DNA of 64,000 nucleotides, taken from assembly GCA_009667805.1 (NCBI GenBank), contig CM019064.1, positions 273,835,662 to 273,899,661 of the forward strand. Reading direction: 5' to 3'. Of this stretch, positions 1 to 10,620 are shown one piece after another (the stretch's first letter is position 1; each line of letters begins with the position of its first letter). The notes beneath the pieces were generated by a model, which made no database searches, was not told the origin of the DNA, and saw nothing but the letters and a program-made list of their open reading frames with translations. This DNA is from Leptobrachium leishanense (Eukaryota; Chordata; Amphibia; Anura; Megophryidae). The translations under genes and the position numbers were made by a program.

Positions 1-950
1 GTTTTTTAGCAGGCAGTATGTAGTTCTGCCCTATGATTTTTCATTAGGCATTCATTTACATTCAATGCTTAGTAGTGCGATCTGAACAATTGTAGGACAG
101 AACTACTAATATGACGCTGTTTTGAAATGTTAACTATATAGGCTCTTGTGCCCATTCTTGTTAAGCACTTTATTTCCATAGCAGCTCCTAGTATCTAACT
201 AATCTGGTACTGTGGGTACTTCGCTGTTAGTTCAAGCTAAGAATCAATTTTCACAGAAGAATTAAATAAAAATTTATTATCACGTGTCTTTCATGTAAAT
301 GGATTTGTATCACAGTGCTGTTTTTATGAGAAGCAGCACATAAATGCATTCTAATAAGTAGTGACATGCCATAGATCAAGTAAATCAGGCTCCGATGCCA
401 AGCAAGTGAGTGATGGCACATTCTGTTCATTTCATAATAATTCAATATGGAAGCTATTTGTACGAAAAGAATGCTGCCAGATTAACAGGAAGCTTATTTA
501 TTTTTGGCAAATTGTGGGGAAAAATGTTAAACGTGATAAACAATTTGTACTCGTAACTTCACAGTTATATTATACTGCATGCTATTTTTTTCTGACAAAC
601 TGATGATTTGTTTTCATAATATAAGATGGTAAAGTAAACCAGTAAAAGTAAAGTTTGTATTAAAAATTCATTATCATTGAAAAAAACTTAAACCTATGTA
701 GTCTATTGTGAGGCTGTGACTGGTATTCATGCACAAACTATGATCAAACAGACTCCGTTTAATCAAATATTATTTATTTGCTTTCTAGCACATTCAGATT
801 ATTATAAAAATCATATGGTATGTCAAATGTTGGGTGCATGTTTAAGGTGTTATACATTGAACATTGTTATAATACGAAAATAACAGTGGTTGTACTTCAG
901 CGACCAATGGTAGCTCAGCTAAGATGAACTATGGGAAATTCACTATTTAG
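1..950. other. AT-rich sequence without recognised genes
   Basis: Both strands hold only short open frames with no recognisable domain and stops throughout. I see no repeat termini, no tandem array and no RNA gene. It could be intron or intergenic DNA. Confidence 0.6.
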
Positions 951-1429
951 GGAAGTTTCACTGGTGTTTTCCATAGATTTCACCTTTCTTTCCATAGTTG
1001 TTTTTGCCAATATTGTCCAGCATAGATCTCCTTGCGGTTTTCAGCAGGGTTTACCGCTTAATGTCTATAAGAGTTCTTCAGCCTAGATTTCATCATTATT
1101 TCCGCCCTTTTTCAATCAAAGACTTTTTCAGTCAAAGAATTCAATAAAGGTCACCACTTTGAAAATCACAAAAGTATATTCAACTTTGTTGCAAACACAA
1201 GTGAAAGAATGGAAAATGGAGAATGGTCATAGTTACTCATTTTATGGAAGAATAATGGTGGTACCATTGTTCAGCATTGTTTGTAGCAACTTCAACTGCT
1301 GTTCTTGAATTTTGCTTCTGTGGATACCCAAACCTCAATGTAGTTGAAAGTACAGTGATTTTTACAGTTGTTTGCAACCCTCGTGCAAGATAAAGATGGA
1401 TGTTAAAAGTGGTCACATGTCCTTCCTAT

Positions 1430-1520
1430 GAGAATTCGTAGTGATCATAATGAGATTATTAGCAATGTTGCTTCCAAAAAATTCCAATAGAATATAAAAA
1501 TAATATCTGGATGTGCCTGC
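1430..1520. repeat. Dispersed repeat fragment, also at 7155-7230
   Basis: A stretch with the order GTGATCA, GAGATTA, AGCAAT, TTGCTTCCAAA, then an ATCTGGATGTGC-like end recurs at 7155-7230 with many substitutions. The copy at 7155 continues the other way into sequence resembling 36520-36600 (ATGAAAGGTT, ACTCTAGAT, TTGCACA). This is seen directly by comparing the three places. Its superfamily is unknown and the copies look old. Confidence 0.45.
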
Positions 1521-3270
1521 AACACCTTGTATCTTCACCTTGTATCTTTATAACACCTTGGATTTTCACTCATTATAACCCTCAGAGTCTTATCACTTAC
1601 AGCAGTAAGTGACCATAGAGCTCTCCCTGTTTCCTGCCATCTCCATGGCTGCAGTAATCCATCAGCACAGAGTTTGAACTTTTTGTTACAGCGGGGTGGG
1701 TCCTGCAATTTGCAACTTGTTTTATCTCTCTGCAGAGTTAGTGGAGAGATATAAAAATATGGATTTCCTTTCTCCACAGGGGGCACACCAATCCTGCTTT
1801 AAAAAGGTGTGGAATTTGTGTTTTAATATGCTAATGAGTGCTTTTCAATGTAATACAATGCAAAACGGAGTTAAATCAACTTTGGGAGTGAAGGGGTTAA
1901 AGCTAGAATTCAATAGCTGCTGAAAAAAAGCTTGAATTTAATTACAGTTGAATATTTTAGCTTGAACCACAATCCAAATTACAAACCCTAACCCTAATAC
2001 TAACTGTAACCTCAAGCAGAGCTCTACAAGTGACCCTAACCCTAAAATTCAACAGCATCTGAAAAATTATCAAAAAATCCAATCAGCACCAGGAGAACCT
2101 TCACTTATATCTAATTATTAAACACCTGAACAGATATTAGAAGCAGGGGATACTGTATATCCTCTAGTAATGTATACCTACCTGCTAATAAAATCTAGAA
2201 AGGATAGGAATTGATAAATGGGATATAAATAAAAAGGATTTTCATTATGTGGAACTATTCTGCAAGTTAAATTCAAACTGCTTAATCCTACTTTTTGTAT
2301 ACCAAATACACCTCTTTCTAATTTCACACAGATGTTACGGGTTTTATTTTAGGAACACATTACTGAAAGGACAATTTTTAAAAAAATCTTGTAAGTATTT
2401 TTACATCTATTAAAAATAGTTTCAGTAATGTAACATCTGCCTTGTTCTCTGTGTTTGTAAACACATCCATCAATGCATTCTGTTTTCAAATTCCCCGTAA
2501 TATAGCCTCACTAAAATTTCATAAATGGAAAACCAATAGACAAAACGTGGCATGTAGTTTTGCCTTGGGCTTTTGCATAGATGTTCAGATGAATCACAAA
2601 TCATATGAATTTTTTTCAATTTGTCCAAGTAACGAATCAAGGAAGCATCACATGGACAGAACAAACATCAAACGAATTGTGCAATTGAGACATTTGTTCA
2701 ACGATTCATTAATTTGTATTTTTGCTCATGGTGCTACAAAAGGGAGAGGGAAAGGAGGAGGCACTGAATTTGTTTAGCAAATTGGCACCTTAGCTTGGCA
2801 AGATGTCCAACAATGTGACTATATCTTTTGCCCAATCCTTAAGTAGAAAACAAATGATTGATATTTACAGGACAGCCGACCAATTGAGGAGAAAAGGGCA
2901 GGGCAATAAAATCTATAAATTCCAAGCAGGATTCTTTCACTACACTTTGACTTGATCCACTATCATCAATGTTTGTTGTGTGACTATGGCTATAGCCTCC
3001 TCTTTGCCTCACTGCTTCCATGTGTGAGACTGCTGAAGCGACTCAGTACTCTTTTATTAATTCCTTTTTTAGTGGACAACAAAGAGTCCTTTAGCTTATA
3101 TTTGGGGGGGGGGTACTCAGGGCTTTTCCCACAGAAGGATAGACTAGGGTGGATCAGATAATAGGATAACCTAGAAAGAATTACCCTTTTTTACATTTAA
3201 CCCCTTTTATTCCTCTACTCTTTTCGAACTTGGACTTCACTTGACTTTTTTCCAGCTTGAAAAACAGCCA
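1521..3270. other. AT-rich sequence; two short CCCTAA runs
   Basis: No gene is recognised. At 1890-1897 the sequence GTGAAGGGGTTAA resembles the right end of the TTAA-flanked elements found elsewhere in the window. At 1984-2047 there are two short CCCTAACCCTAA runs, too short to call a telomeric array. A poly-G tract lies at about 3104-3113. Confidence 0.5.
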
Positions 3271-3890
3271 AGGGCTCTATTCCTTAGTGAACGCTAACTG
3301 TAGCATTTAGGTGAGTTAGGGTTAATGCTAGGATAAGTGATTTTAATGCATGCCCCCTATAGTAACTTCCTTGACCTTAAACCCCTAGAAAATCTGTTAG
3401 CATGTCAGTGATTGCACTAGCTTACCGAGCTTACTGTACTTTCCAAATCATATACTTTACATGGGGAGCGAGATGAGTAATTAGCGTTAGGATAAGTAAA
3501 GTATTACAAAGTCCTAGCACTAATTACCGCACCTATGTGCTAACCAAAAAATTTGCTACACCTAAAAGCTGGTGCTGATTTTGCTTTTGCAGAATCACTA
3601 AGCACCCCCGAAAACCCCCCAATATACCAGATATTCACCTCTCACCCTGTGATTGCCCTGCAGCGCAACCCTCCATGGAGTCCTATGAACTCCTGGAGAT
3701 GATACTCACAGCGGCAGGAAATGTGGTACCACTAGTATCGCCGAGGGTAACACTTCGTTCCAGAGCAAGGTGCTGATATAGAGCCTGCCCTGGAATCTAA
3801 CGCTAAAATGTTGATGCTACACAGAAACCTGCAGGCGCAGGTTTTCCTTGTTAGTGTCCCCATTTTAGCATTAGGGAGGAAATAGGGGTG
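3271..3890 (+). mobile_element. GGGCC-ended inverted-repeat element, copy 1
   Basis: Member of a family with at least eight copies or fragments here (3.3, 7.6, 10.5, 16.0, 24.6, 26.1, 41.5, 52.4 kb). It starts AGGGCTCTATTCC and runs through a block with AATTAGCGTTAGGATAAG, then a GC-rich middle with CCATGGAGTCCTATGAACTC. It ends with GTCCCCATTTTAGCATTAGG followed by a decayed right terminus. It has no coding capacity. The ends of better copies are inverted repeats, which suggests a non-autonomous DNA transposon. The right boundary is approximate and no target duplication was found. Confidence 0.6.
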
Positions 3891-4199
3891 AAGAGCTTAC
3901 TTTTATGCTTTAAAATAGTTATTACAGCTAATAGTAAAAGCAAAATAAGGGCATTTCCCCATGCAAAAAACAAAATCTTCCAAAATAACACATGCATATA
4001 TGAATAAGATATCATGATAAAACCCTACAGACGCATATTCTTACAACATCAAAGCTGAAGTGCCTGAAAGTAGGAATTTTTACATTGGTATCAAACTAAC
4101 TTTCTACTTGAAAAAAGTAAATATTCTAGATTCTAAAAAAATATATCTTGGACGTGAATTAAGCTTTTCCTAGTTAGGACAAAAGGGGTTATGCAAAGA

Positions 4200-5042
4200 G
4201 AGCCAAATTGGCTCCCAAATTGCATCGAATGGCTAATTTCCCCGTACGCTGCAATTTCAGAAAAGCAGGCAGTTCGCCAAATGTTGGTGAATTACCAGCG
4301 AAATATGGTGCTGCTTGATGGCAGTCAACTCCCCATAGAGAAGTAGTGGTTAATCTATTCAGAGAACACCGACCAGCCTCAAAATGTCAGTAAAATGCCC
4401 TGATGTTCGGTGGTTTCATTCAGCGGGTTTAATCAGGCGAATCCCCTAGGTTTCAATGTAAAAAAATCTTCCCGTTTAATTTGTTTATTAAACTGTTTAT
4501 TCTTTTAATCTGCAGCAAAAGTATCTCTTTCTTAGGATTTTTTGGGGAAATTTTTTTTCGTTATGTTTTAAATAGCTTTTTTTCTGTAACAGACCTTCTA
4601 ATTATTATTCATAAAACCTTATATGTTAATTCCAGACATTTTCATCCAGTAGTTGTTTTGCAAACAGCGTTTAAAAGTTGCAGTGTTTTTCTCTTGTTTT
4701 TTATCCGTTCATCGGCTTGTCGACTTTTTCTGGCGGCTGGTCAACGCTCTGTTCGGCGGATCGTCTGCTTTTTTCGGATGCGATCGGCGGATCTTCAAGT
4801 GCGTTTGCCTTTTTGGCAATTTAATGGATCACTCAGATTTTTTTTGGGCGGTTTTGCAGAGGTTTTTCCGTTCGATGCGACAGTTGATCGGATGCATTCG
4901 GAGTTTCCCTGCACTTCGGGGACCCTGTGGTGAAGGCTGAATTCACTGCAGGGTCGGGATATTTCATTCCCCGAAGTGCAGGGAACGAAAGACCGTCAAA
5001 ATTCCTTTGGAATTTCAGTGCTCTTTGAATGACCCTGAAAGA
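4200..5042 (-). mobile_element. CAGRGTTATTC-ended repeat, inverted copy
   Basis: Read on the minus strand this stretch begins CAGGGTCATTCAAAGAGC and matches the repeat at 51124-52110 in order: the CACAGGGTCCCCGAA block, a long T/A-rich middle, then GAAACCACCGAA, GTGTTCTCTGAATAG and a TCCCCATAGAGAAG region. A third, broken copy lies in 48.5-49.9 kb. An 18-bp perfect inverted repeat is at 4905-4922 and 4968-4985. The phenylalanine-rich reading frame across 4481-4933 is a by-product of this repeat and not a gene. The superfamily is unknown. Confidence 0.6.
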
Positions 5043-5949
5043 CAGAATGTAAAATGTGATAGAAAATGCCAAGACTTCACTGGCAATTATAATAAAGGTT
5101 ACTACATGCATGGAAATGGGTAAGCTGGTCATATTTTCATCTCCTGGCACAGTCTTCATTAATAGGCTTTGAACGTTATGTAAATATGTTCACAGAACAA
5201 AATATCTTTTTCAACAGGTGTTCATTCTTTGATCGAAAAATACTGATGAGACTACATGCCTGGAAAATGAATATCATAAAAGCTTGTAGTTCTGTAGATT
5301 GTCCCAGCTGGAAGTTTTTCCAGCTCTGGTAATTTGGTCCTAATTTTGAAAACTGGTCGTAATAACTAATGGTTAGCGTTCTGATGTCTTACAGTTTGCT
5401 ATTTCATCCTGTTGTTATATTGAATGTATTGTTACAACTGCAAAACAGTACATGGATATATCCTAAATGTTCTCTTTCTATAAATATAGAAATTGCCGTT
5501 TTTATTTTATAAAAGTTTGACAGTTTGTGTGTATCTAAGTTTATCCATAGCTACTTTATTGTCCTCAGTAAAGTGCATGTTGACTTTTGATCAGGGAAAC
5601 CTTTCATTTCCATTAATTTACAAATCACAGCCAAATTTCTTACGTTTTTCCACCTGCACTCAATTACTGGTAATTAACAACAATGATATGACAAGAGCCT
5701 TAATTACACGCAGGGATAGCACTAAATTTTCTTTGCTAATAATCAGTATAAAATCAAATGTGTCTTAACTCTTAAATATTCAACAAGTTAAAACATCAGA
5801 AAATGTTTAGATGACATCATGTTCAACACAATGCTTATAACCCATTTTATAAACACATAGTATACGTATTATGTAACAGAGTAATAAAAACAAAAAAAAT
5901 GAAAAGAAAAGAAATTGTAATTTACCATTTTCATCAATTAATTAATTTT
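5043..5949. other. AT-rich sequence without recognised genes
   Basis: No coding region or RNA gene is recognised. Reading frames are short and lack known motifs. I see no clear repeat in it. Confidence 0.55.
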
Positions 5950-6135
5950 TTTTGAGAAAGTATTTTACCAGGAAGGATACATTGAGATTTCTCTCGTTTT
6001 CAAGTATGTCCTGAGTGGCGAGTATGTACCGTTAGGACACTTACTGGAGAGGTGCTCTTGATAGAATTTGAACCTGTGTCTCCACGGTCTCCACGGTTAT
6101 AGAGCAGTGATGTTACCTCTACTCCACCCAGCTGG
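5950..6135 (-). mobile_element. tRNA-derived SINE with LINE-derived tail, copy 1
   Basis: On the minus strand it has a tRNA-like head with a decayed RNA polymerase III B box (GGTTCAAATTC), a middle that includes GTACATACTCGCCACTCAGG, and a 3' tail. Bases 5962-6013 of the tail are identical over 52 positions to the 3' end of the LINE at 10644-10695, which lies on the same strand. Such sharing is the known arrangement of SINEs mobilised by a partner LINE. A second copy is at 61505-61706 and keeps a better B box. The ends are approximate. Confidence 0.8.
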
Positions 6136-6239
6136 TATCATCTTCACTACCATGACCATGTATACATGAACAGCCTTAGCAGACACTGCTGTGTAAACAT
6201 GATCTGGAGCTATGCTATACCATTGCAAATGGAATTTGT

Positions 6240-6435
6240 TGGGTTAAACAAATTTCATTTGTATTTGGGCTCCAGAACATGCCCCAAAAGTTTTAGCACT
6301 GTTGACATGATGCCCTAGGTACTAACAGTGTTTTTTTTAAAGCAGCTGTTTCCGAATATTTCTTAATGTATAATTAATATAAAAAATAAAAATTGTTCCA
6401 GAGATTTTTATTTAAATCATTTGGTAATGAAGAGA
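6240..6435 (+). repeat. Decayed relative of the TTAA element at 14.5 kb
   Basis: GGGCTCCAGAACATGCCCC, AAGTTTTAG, GACATGATGCCC and TTTCTTAATGTATAATTAAT occur in the same order as matching blocks at 14530-14800. It ends near TTGGTAATGAAGAG. Similar words are also at 55028-55100. This is probably an old non-autonomous DNA element; boundaries are uncertain. Confidence 0.4.
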
Positions 6436-7277
6436 TGAATTAATACATACCTTATTCCTTTAAACTGATAACTAGAATTTCATTCTAATAGATAAATAGT
6501 ATTAATTTGCTCTTTATCTTTCTATCTTTTATGTAATTAGTAGTGCAGCTACAAATATTAAACAAGCACCTCATTTATGATTACATGCCATGTTAGTAGT
6601 GTTCCATTGCACTACCTACACGCGTTCCCCATTTAGTTGATTCCACATGTTATCAAACCTGTACCGTATTTTAAATAAAAAATAATATGTTGGGAAAAAC
6701 AATACCTATTTGGAGGTTTCCTTAAAATGTACAGAGTAGTTTGAGACAGTAAAAAATGATGACCATGGTGACTAGTCAAGGTGACTATACAACACTGGGA
6801 AATATACATAATATTTTTTTTCACTGACAATCATTATGATAACTTTTATTTGACACTTAGGATGCGTAGGCAATGCTACAATGTAGGGTAAAGTAGCAAT
6901 TCTGCATGAAGACTTTCATTCTGACACATTTAAGCTATAAAACCAATGTACATTGCCTCATTTATCATGTATTTCTTAATCCTTTTCAGAAATATTACTG
7001 AGATGAAAGGTTTTCAACTCTAGATAGTGCCCTTTATTTTGCACATTTGCACTATCAGCATACAGTCACAAATGACCATTGTGTCAAATACAGAAAATTA
7101 GATGAAGAGTAAGACAAAGGAATAAAAATTCTTAGAAATGCTGCTTATGGCTAATTGCAGTGATCACAAGGAGATTAGCAGTATAGCTTCCAAAGAAATA
7201 CTAGCAGAATAAATATCTATATGTGCACAAAATGTCTCCATGTGAAAATTACATTACAATATTGTATCTGGGCTCTA
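6436..7277. other. AT-rich sequence with old repeat pieces
   Basis: No gene is recognised. Bases 6838-6900, read on the minus strand, resemble 36715-36785 (TTTACCCTACA, TACGCATCC). Bases 6998-7230 resemble parts of 36520-36600 and 1430-1520. These are probably fragments of one decayed dispersed family. Confidence 0.45.
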
Positions 7278-7445
7278 CTAATATTATCATCATCATCATC
7301 ATTTATATAGCGCCAACAGTTTCCGCAGATCTTTACAATAACCAAAGGGAACGAGATACAGATAAACGGACATAGAAATGGAAACAAGAGGTGTAGAGGG
7401 CCCTCCTCAATGGAGTTTACAGTCTAGAGGGATTGGGGTCGAGGA
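7278..7445 (-). mobile_element. 3' end of an L2-group LINE
   Basis: Read on the minus strand, the order is AGACTGTAAACTCC, GAGGAGGGCCCTC, a short spacer, GCGGAAACTGTTGGCGCTAT, ATAAATGATG and a trinucleotide tail (7282-7301 on the plus strand). The same order is found on the plus strand at 63488-63655, directly after the C-terminal codons of a reverse-transcriptase frame there. Only 3' untranslated sequence is present, so this is a severely 5'-truncated copy. The L2 assignment rests on this layout. Confidence 0.65.
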
Positions 7446-7564
7446 AGACAAGGGGAGTTTTACTGGACGTCAGGATCATTAGTGCCAGTGGTTTGGGAAT
7501 GGTGGGTGATAGAAGTGGCTTCAATCATGTGAGTAGGTAGAATCAGTTATCACCAACTGGAATC

Positions 7565-7943
7565 CCCCCCCCAAAAAAAAATCAGATACCTCTCATCCCA
7601 GGGTGCGAACGGCGGCCCGATCCATCGGCTCTGGCTGCCGGAAACCGACTGAGACTGGGGACAAATAGTCCCCGGTCTCCCCCTGTGATCACTCCACAGA
7701 CCTGCACAATCTCACGAGAGCGAGATCTTGCAGGTCACGTGACCCAGCAGTACAAGCCTCCATGCTCCATGGTGATGCTTGCTGCAGTGCGTTAATGCTG
7801 TTGCAAGTATCCTGGAGTGTTAGCAGCCGTTATGGGGAAGGCTGCTGAATTCAGCGCCTGCCTTGTAATCTGCTTGTAAGACGGGGACAATAAGGGGAAA
7901 TGTGCGAGTGCAAGTTTTTCCCCTTAGCACCCTCGTTTTAGCT
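7565..7943 (+). mobile_element. GGGCC-ended element, truncated copy
   Basis: Only the right half of the family is present. It starts at a poly-C/poly-A tract and continues with ATACCTCTCATCCCAGGG, a GC-rich core (GACTGGGGACAAATAGTCCC, CTTGCAGGTCACGTGAC, CATGGTGATGCT) and the late block GACGGGGACAATAAGGGG. It corresponds to about 24955-25330 in the full copy. It has no coding capacity. Confidence 0.55.
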
Positions 7944-8047
7944 CAAGGTACATGATAGTGCCCTTTGATTGCTTATTTCTGCTACCCATTGCCAATTTAC
8001 ATAAAACCCATTGGATTAGTTCCAACTTTAGTCTCAGATCATTCCAG

Positions 8048-9460
8048 CACACTACGGGAGGTAAGGGAAGAGGTGGGTCCTAGTGGCGCAGTCTCTTTTG
8101 AGGGTGGTCAATTAGGGGTCTCAAGGCATATAATACAAATTGTGCCTACATATACAAAGATAAAAGCGGTGTTCCCAGTTGGGAAGTGCACGGTCGAAAA
8201 GACCACTTTGGTGCAACCGTGAATGGTGACACTGTGCGTGTGAAAGTAAAATGCGTACACGTCATAAAAAACACACAGTTGAAGTTCAATGCAGATAAAG
8301 TGCATACAAAGTCACATAAAGTGCAAATGCGAGTATAAGTGCATGAAAATGTGTTTAAAAGTGCATATGAAAGTCTTTATAGCAGTTGCTATATAAAAGT
8401 CCTGCTTTCCGATTAAAAGTGAAAGCAAAAAAAGGGGGGGGACAGTCCAACCGTCCATATGTTCTATATTGGAAATATGGGAGAATCCAATCTGGTCACC
8501 ACGTAGACATTCGAATCTTTGCGTGAAGTCCTGATGTGGTGTCTTCGCCTAGTTCCTATATGGACTCACAATTCCCAAAAAAGGGAAAAATGGGGAGGAA
8601 AGGGAGAGAGATGATAGTGCAATATTGCCTTATAGAGAGTCAGGTGCCTATAGACAAGGGAACACTTACGCTTTTTAGAGCCTCGTTTACCAGCTCTAGT
8701 GTGAAGTGCCTTGGGCCTGGTTGAGGGTAGCCTCTGCCCTTCTTTATAATTTGCTTGATTGTCTCAGGTACAGAGAGGTAGAAGAAGAGAGAGACATCCT
8801 CATAGTGTAGCTTGTAGCCAAATGCTTAAATGGGTAAGGTGAAAAAAATAGACAAACTCACCGATGATCCCCCATTTTTCATTTTTCACCTGCACATGGA
8901 CTGAGGAAGGCACTGAGAGTGCCGAAACGCGTCTCCCACATTGTGACTCCCTCCTACCTTTTTTAACTATTGTTTTAAACTTTGTTTATACTCTGATATA
9001 CTTTGATATAGCAACTGCTATAAAGACTTTCAAATGCACTTTAAAACACATTTTCATGCACTTATACTCGCATTTGCACTTTATGTGACTTTGTATGCAC
9101 TTTATCTGCATTGAACTTCAACTGTGTGTTTTTTATGAAGTGTACGCATTTTACTTTCACACGAACAGTGTCACCATTCACGGTTGCACCAAAGTGGTCT
9201 TTTCGACCGTGCACTTCCCAACTGGGAACACCGCTTTTATCTTTGTATATGTAGGCACAATTTGTATTATATGCCTTGAGACCCCTAATTGACCACCCTC
9301 AAAAGAGACTGCGCCACTAGTACCCACCCCTTCCCTTACTGTACATTCACGCATTTCTGTCGAGGTTCTGTGTTTAAACCCTGGTTGGCTGCACACCACA
9401 AACATAACCACTTACTAATTATTAGCGCCTCCATTGTGTATCCACACACTACGGGAGGTG
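8048..9460 (+). mobile_element. Element with 340-bp inverted arms and a hammerhead-like motif
   Basis: Two inverted arms, 8061-8400 and 9000-9339, match over about 340 bp with few differences, so each encodes the same meaningless 65-residue frame in opposite directions. The unpaired centre (8401-8999) holds a poly-G run at 8439-8445 and a hammerhead-like motif at 8890-8946 just before the right arm. A 15-bp word, CACACTACGGGAGGT, occurs at 8048 and again near 9446. Penelope-like elements can have inverted terminal repeats and carry hammerhead ribozymes, so this may be a non-autonomous relative. That is inference, since no reverse transcriptase is present. A DNA-transposon foldback element is the alternative. 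Confidence 0.6.
8890..8946 (+). ncRNA. Hammerhead-ribozyme-like motif 1
   Basis: Core box CTGAGGA at 8901-8907 fits CUGANGA. One extra A follows, then a perfect 6-bp stem II (GGCACT 8909-8914 with AGTGCC 8918-8923, loop GAG). The GAAA box is at 8924-8927. ACGCGT can form a two-pair stem III with a 2-nt loop, leaving the triplet GUC at 8931-8933 as the NUH cleavage site. Stem I pairs GGA 8898-8900 with TCC 8934-8936 and, beyond an internal loop, CACA 8893-8896 with TGTG 8942-8945. The extra base between the box and stem II departs from the canonical hammerhead, so self-cleavage is not assured. Confidence 0.5.
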
Positions 9461-10450
9461 CCTGGAGGAAGCTGGATGCACACTTACTCGGGGCCTGGTA
9501 ACAGCTCACGGTGTGGAAGCACAGAAAACAGGGCATCAATATAAATGATATGGGATGCATGCAAACAATCAAAAAGAATTTTGATTACATTTCATATCTT
9601 TTTGAAATACAGAGGTAGAGAAATGTGGAGAGGAGTTTGCTGCTGTGTTTCACTGTTATTCTCAGCAGCAGTAAACCTCTCTGGAAAACCTCAGATCACA
9701 GATTCCTGATGTACAATAGAGAATCTAACTAACAACATACAATACATTGATAAAGGGAGATATCCTTAAACATCTATCTTATGGTCTAACATGGGGATGA
9801 AGGAGTGCACTCCAAGAACCAAGTGCAGCCTACAGTACATGGCTTTCTTTAAAAGGAATGAGAAACACATATTTAACTTATGCTAACCATACTGATAAAG
9901 ATCCAAGTTAAGTTGCATGATGCTCATCACAATAGCAAAGATAGTTTATCACCTACTTATATTTGCTACTTTACACAATGAACTCCTTTTACATGATGGA
10001 GGCAATCCGCGTTAATGCTTTTCACATTGATCCTACAGATGCCCACAATTTCCAAGTCTATTAACATGTTTTACTGGTCAGGAATACAGTAAAAGATATT
10101 AATGATTATTAATACATATATTACATATATATTGCAAATGGTTTTATACAGATAAGGATGTTATTCCATTAGCTGAAATGTGTGAGTTGGAGAAATTGAT
10201 TGTTTTGCATGCTTGGATAAAATATTAAGATAATGAAAGTTATAGTCATATCTGCTTTTTGTTTTTGAAAACACAGATTGACTTCACCATCCAAAAATAA
10301 ATTCCAATACTATTCCTCTACAAATTATGTATAACAAAAATTATGTATAACAACTAACACATGTTTTAGTTTACAGATGCAAACCAATTATCAGGTCACT
10401 TAATTTGGTAATGTATCAGTTGAATAAATAATAACAATAATGCCAAACAT
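9461..10450. other. AT-rich sequence without recognised genes
   Basis: No coding region, RNA gene or clear repeat boundary was found. Open frames are short and show no domain. Confidence 0.55.
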
Positions 10451-10620
10451 AGGGCTCTATTCCATAGTTGTTGTTACGATAGCGACTCGATACGCCAGCG
10501 TTAGGATTACAAAGTTTAACCTCTGGCATCAATATTCCATAGTTGATGCTACTCTAGGGAGAAATCAGTTGGCGCTTCGCAGCTTGCGCAAGCTTACTGT
10601 ACTTTGCGCTCCCCATGTTA
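10451..10620 (+). mobile_element. GGGCC-ended element, left part interrupted by a LINE
   Basis: It starts AGGGCTCTATTCC exactly like the copy at 3271, then carries AGCGTTAGGATTACAAAG and the block GCAAGCTTACTGTACTTTGC followed by GCTCCCCATG. At that point the family sequence stops and the 3' end of the L2-group LINE begins. A short GGAATATGGCCC that resembles the family's right terminus lies past the LINE at about 12717-12728. The LINE may therefore have inserted in this copy, but most of the right half is missing. Confidence 0.55.

Noticed and set aside
1984..2047. CCCTAACCCTAA runs as interstitial telomere
   Set aside because: Only two short runs of two units, separated by unrelated sequence; could arise by chance or from an old repeat.
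4481..4933. 150-residue phenylalanine-rich frame
   Set aside because: It lies within a dispersed repeat that is read in the opposite direction at 51 kb; T-rich composition explains the residues.
8108..8305. A conserved 65-residue protein encoded twice (also 9095-9292)
   Set aside because: The second copy is the mirror of the first because of the inverted arms; no start context or domain supports a gene.
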